Shown here: positions 50,879 through 53,601 of the stretch, piece by piece | Layout of the letters: every line of letters begins with the position of its first letter | How positions within the stretch are numbered: position 1 is the first letter of the stretch | Assembly: GCA_022792295.1 (NCBI GenBank) | Contig: JAAWAR010000008.1 | Coordinates: 1-53,601 of the forward strand | Direction of reading: 5' to 3' | Origin: Lachnospiraceae bacterium | GTDB taxonomy: Bacteria; Bacillota; Clostridia; Lachnospirales; Lachnospiraceae | DNA length: 53,601 nucleotides | Position numbers and translations under genes: made by a program | Notes under the pieces: model-generated | Seen by the model: only the letters and a program-made list of their open reading frames with translations | Told to the model about the DNA's origin: nothing | Databases searched by the model: none

Positions 50879-52645
50879 CTACATCCGCTCCGGTGCATCA
50901 AAGCCTAAAAGATGGATACAGGTCAAAAGGCACTCTCTCGTGAGTGTAACCAGGCCGATATACCCGTTCCGTTTTGCTTCATCTTCCTGCGCAAGGATTT
51001 TCGTCTCGTGGTAGAAATGGTTGAGCGCATTGGAAAGCTCATAAATGTAGGCGCAGATTTTATGAGGGGCCAGCTCCTCAAAGCTTGTGTGCATCACCTC
51101 GGAAAACCGCGCGAGCGACAGCATCAGCGTTTTTTCCGGCTCCGCCGCAGGAGCCTGGATCTCGGTAACGGCCGCCTCGCCAAAGCTCTCTGCGTATTTT
51201 TTCAGAATCGAATTAATCCTTGCGATCGTGTATAAGATATAAGGCCCTGTGTTCCCTTCAAAGGAGGTAAAGCGCTCAATATCGAACACGTAATCCTTGG
51301 TCGCCTGGTTCGAGAGGTCACCATATTTTAAGGCCGCCAGGCCCACAAGCTTTGCGGTCTCCTTCGCCTCCTCCTCGGAGACGGTACGGTTTTCCATGAT
51401 GCGGCTGTATGCGGCCTCACTGATTTCCGAGATCAGGTTTTCCAAGCGCATGACACCGCCTTCTCTTGTCTTAAAGGGCTTCCCGTCCTTGCCGTTCATC
51501 GTGCCGAACCCTACAAAATCCATACGGCGGTCCGCCGCTGTGATCCCTGCTTTCTTCGCAACCCGAAACACCTGGGTAAAATGCAGCTCCTGACGCTTGT
51601 CCACAACATAAATATAATGATCCGGCTTAAAATCCTGTTCCCGCTCCACAATCGTCGCCAAATCCGAAGTCGCGTAAAGAGAGGCCCCGTCTGACTTGCG
51701 GATGATACACGGCGGCAGCTCTTTGGAATCTGTCTCCTCGGCAATGTCCACCACCAAGGCGCCCTGGCTCTCATGCGCAAGCCCTTTGTCAATCAGGGAC
51801 TGCACCATCTCTGGAATATACGGCTGCGCGTCGCTCTCTCCCTTCCACAAATCAAACTCCACCTGCAGGCTCGCATAGTTCTTCTTTAAATCAGCCAACG
51901 ATACATGCATGATATGTTTCCAAAGAGCACGATAAGGCGCATACCCGTTCTGAAGCCTAAAGGTCGCCTCCTGGGCACGCTCTTTAAATGCGTCATCCGC
52001 TTTCGCCTTTGCGCTGGCCGCGGGGTAAATCTCCTCGAGCTCCGAGATCGTAAACGGTGCCTCGGACGGATACTCACCCACATTGTCCTCTCTAAAATAG
52101 GGAAGCGCGGGTTCACGGTCCTTAAGCTCCTCAATAATCAATCCCATCTGCAGGCCCCAGTCGCCCAGATGAACATCCCCGATCACATGATGCCCTACAA
52201 AGCGTCCCATACGCTTAATGGCCTCGCCGATCACCGCTGCCCGCAAATGCCCCACATGCAGCGGTTTTGCCACATTCGCTCCGCCATAGTCCACGATTAT
52301 GTTCCGCTTTTCGGAAGTCTCCTCCATACCAAGCTTCTCGTTGTTTTTCATACCGTTCATATATTCTGCAAGGAAAGGCGCCGCGATCTTTAAATTGATA
52401 AAGCCCGGCATCACCGCGCTTACCTCATCAAAAAAACGGCTGGCCTGAAGCTTCCCCACGACCTCGTTTGCGATGTCGATCGGCTTCTTTTTATATTTCT
52501 TTGCCGCTGCCATAGCCCCGTTGCACTGGTATTCGCAGAGATCCGGCCGGTTCGAGAGCGTTACCTTTGCAAGCTCCTCCTCATACCCACAGGCTCCAAA
52601 TGCCCGCTTTACCTCCGCCGTAATCGTATCCAAAAACTTTTTCAT
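50879..52645 (-). CDS. argS: Arginyl-tRNA synthetase
   Basis: 588 residues, class Ia. N-terminal additional domain (about 1-110) that reads the tRNA D-loop, then the HIGH-type motif HVGHLRAAVIGEA, the ATP-site GDVHLGDWGLQMG, and the KMSKS-equivalent region FKTREGGVMRLENL, which in ArgRS is often degenerate. The C-terminal anticodon domain (about 460-588) ends in the typical LLGFDAPERM. It charges tRNA-Arg with arginine using ATP. Single gene between the carboxypeptidase and HAD genes, with an AGGAG ribosome site. Confidence 0.98.
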   Translation of the reverse strand: MKKFLDTITAEVKRAFGACGYEEELAKVTLSNRPDLCEYQCNGAMAAAKKYKKKPIDIANEVVGKLQASRFFDEVSAVMPGFINLKIAAPFLAEYMNGMKNNEKLGMEETSEKRNIIVDYGGANVAKPLHVGHLRAAVIGEAIKRMGRFVGHHVIGDVHLGDWGLQMGLIIEELKDREPALPYFREDNVGEYPSEAPFTISELEEIYPAASAKAKADDAFKERAQEATFRLQNGYAPYRALWKHIMHVSLADLKKNYASLQVEFDLWKGESDAQPYIPEMVQSLIDKGLAHESQGALVVDIAEETDSKELPPCIIRKSDGASLYATSDLATIVEREQDFKPDHYIYVVDKRQELHFTQVFRVAKKAGITAADRRMDFVGFGTMNGKDGKPFKTREGGVMRLENLISEISEAAYSRIMENRTVSEEEAKETAKLVGLAALKYGDLSNQATKDYVFDIERFTSFEGNTGPYILYTIARINSILKKYAESFGEAAVTEIQAPAAEPEKTLMLSLARFSEVMHTSFEELAPHKICAYIYELSNALNHFYHETKILAQEDEAKRNGYIGLVTLTRECLLTCIHLLGFDAPERM

Positions 52646-52690
52646 GTATGCTTCTCCTCAACATTCGGATTAAAAGATTGTCAGATGATT

Positions 52691-52699
52691 ATTCTAGCA
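52691..52699 (-). promoter_or_regulatory. Extended -10 promoter of argS
   Basis: TGCTAGAAT on the minus strand, about 45 bases upstream of the argS ATG. No T-box or other long leader lies between it and the gene. Confidence 0.55.
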
Positions 52700-52801
52700 T
52701 ACTCTGGGAGAAAAATCCAGCCCCTTCACAGGCCGGCCGGAGGCTCTATAAAATAGTTATCCCGCCTGCGGCGCTGACACTTCTTTTAAATGTTTCTTGC
52801 A

Positions 52802-53470
52802 TCATCTAAAATCACCCGCAAGGATTCTTTCTCCCAGCTCCTTTGGCGTCTCTGCGACCCAATCCGCCCCGGATGTGAGAAGCTCCTTAAGGCTCCCATA
52901 CCCGTACAGCACGCCGGCCGCCGAGATTCCTGCCTTTTTCGCCCCCTCCATGTCATGATGCCGGTCCCCGACCATCAGGATCCTCTCCTTGTCAGCCTCC
53001 GTGTATTTACACTCCTCCATCACATATCGGATCACATCGTCCTTCTTCACCCGTGTACTGTCGTCATCCGCCCCGCCGACAAACGTAAAATACGGCAAAA
53101 GTCCGAAATGCTCCAGCACCCGTTTTGCCGTCCTCTCCGGCTTTGAGGTCGCCACACACAACCCAAGCCCTGCTGCCTGGAGACATTCCAAAAGATCACG
53201 TACACCCGGATACGGCGCATTCTCTTTCCAGCCCGTCACGTTATAATATTCCCGGAATACCACAATGGCCTCCATGCCCTGTTCCAGCGAAAAACCGTAG
53301 TATTCCATAAAGCTCTCATGGAGCGGCGGACCCACGAATGGCTTCAGCTTATTTAAGTCCTCCTCCATGATCCCGTAACGGCGCAGCGCATACTGTACGC
53401 CTTTTGTGATTCCCGGCATTGAATCCGTGAGTGTCCCGTCCAGATCGAAAAAAATAATATCCTTACGCAT
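52802..53470 (-). CDS. HAD-family phosphatase (phosphoglycolate phosphatase-like)
   Basis: 222 residues from the ATG at 53470 (GGGGAG upstream). HAD motif I FFDLDGTLTDS with the nucleophile and acid Asp pair, a helical cap (about 18-85), motif II VATSKPE, motif III Lys in the KERTAKRVLEHFG-type region and motif IV MVGDRHHDMEGAKKAG. This is subfamily IA, the Gph/PpaX type that removes phosphate from small metabolites or, in PpaX, pyrophosphate. The exact substrate cannot be told. Same direction as argS, about 155 bases upstream of it. Confidence 0.93.
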   Translation of the reverse strand: MRKDIIFFDLDGTLTDSMPGITKGVQYALRRYGIMEEDLNKLKPFVGPPLHESFMEYYGFSLEQGMEAIVVFREYYNVTGWKENAPYPGVRDLLECLQAAGLGLCVATSKPERTAKRVLEHFGLLPYFTFVGGADDDSTRVKKDDVIRYVMEECKYTEADKERILMVGDRHHDMEGAKKAGISAAGVLYGYGSLKELLTSGADWVAETPKELGERILAGDFR

Positions 53471-53509
53471 AGCCTCTCCCCTTCTGCACGTATTTTGTAC
53501 ATATGACAA

Positions 53510-53538
53510 GGGGCGCGGCCAAAGCCTGGCTGCGCCCC
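53510..53538. terminator. GC-rich hairpin upstream of the HAD gene
   Basis: GGGGCGCGGCC (53510-53520) pairs with GGCTGCGCCCC (53528-53538) through an AAAGCCT loop, with one G-U pair. It lies 15 bases after the stop of the partial gene and probably ends it, although only TTGTCAT follows on the minus strand. The 16-mer at 53521-53536 is identical to 10433-10448. Confidence 0.6.
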
Positions 53539-53553
53539 GCAAGTATAATTTGT

Positions 53554-53601
53554 TTAGTTCAGTTCCTTTACAACCTTCTCGAGTGCTGCAAGCGCATCAT
53601 C
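53554..53601 (-). CDS. C-terminal end of a gene continuing beyond the window
   Basis: The last fifteen codons (DDALAALEKVVKELN) and TAA (53554-53556) of a gene read leftward. The helix resembles the C terminus of HPr-like and other small proteins, but this is too short to name. Confidence 0.6.
   Translation of the reverse strand, partial: DDALAALEKVVKELN

Noticed and set aside
50724-51014. Plus-strand ORF with proline-rich start
   Set aside because: Overlaps the argS end, no promoter with a good -35 and no RBS; translation becomes an argS shadow.
52646-52801. Possible T-box leader upstream of argS
   Set aside because: Too short between promoter and ATG, no T-box motif (TGGGTGGTACCGCG-like) or antiterminator stem.

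Overview
The window looks like a chromosomal segment of a strictly anaerobic, low-to-mid G+C Firmicute, most likely a Lachnospiraceae / Clostridium cluster XIVa gut-type bacterium (inference). Reasons: AddAB instead of RecBCD, two oxygen-sensitive class III ribonucleotide reductases with an NrdG activase, a siroheme-type nitrite/sulfite reductase, BMP-type nucleoside ABC transport, a D,D-carboxypeptidase with choline-binding-type repeats, strong AGGAGG ribosome sites and clear TTGACA-17-TATAAT promoters. Gene density is high, nearly everything is intact, and there is no prophage, CRISPR array or rRNA/tRNA gene that I can see. The only mobile-element trace is a short IS3-type transposase tail near 9.4-9.5 kb.

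Layout. 0.1-9.3 kb: a ThyX-like protein that has lost the ThyX signature, converging on an operon of an unknown membrane protein, addB and addA (recombinational repair). 9.4-14.5 kb: an IclR regulator and a three-gene operon (M20 amidohydrolase, YfcC-type carrier, PrpF-like isomerase), probably for uptake and breakdown of an acylated amino acid or related organic acid. 14.8-16.4 kb: an amino-acid-type solute-binding lipoprotein behind a perfect promoter and a large palindrome, plus a membrane-anchored FMN_bind-like protein. 16.8-20.5 kb: YciI-like protein and WYL regulator (divergent), then an AraC-GyrI regulator coupled to a C45 Ntn-hydrolase.

20.7-33.2 kb is the most coherent accessory block. 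It is a ten-kb minus-strand operon (ribokinase, nucleoside hydrolase, BMP lipoprotein, ATPase, two permeases, MFS carrier, formamidase-family enzyme, second nucleoside hydrolase). It is divergent from a 638-residue protein that fuses a complete LacI-type repressor to a complete ribokinase-like domain. The inferred pathway is nucleoside uptake, hydrolysis to base and ribose, and ribose phosphorylation, with the fusion protein as probable local regulator. A LacI-type operator, a perfect TTGACA promoter and a CRP-consensus palindrome lie in the shared control region.

33.3-40.9 kb: DUF1177 protein, nitrite/sulfite reductase, YitT membrane protein, MATE exporter, and a class III RNR with a fused C-terminal glutaredoxin-like domain, whose promoter overlaps NrdR-box-like sequences. 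41-48 kb: a housekeeping run transcribed leftward (scpA, scpB, a second nrdD, nrdG, dut, TPR lipoprotein, hflX). 48-53.6 kb: metallophosphoesterase, D,D-carboxypeptidase, argS, a HAD phosphatase and the last codons of one more gene.

Start codons were re-chosen from ribosome sites where the longest ORF looked wrong. No database search was possible, so family names rest on motifs and remembered family features.
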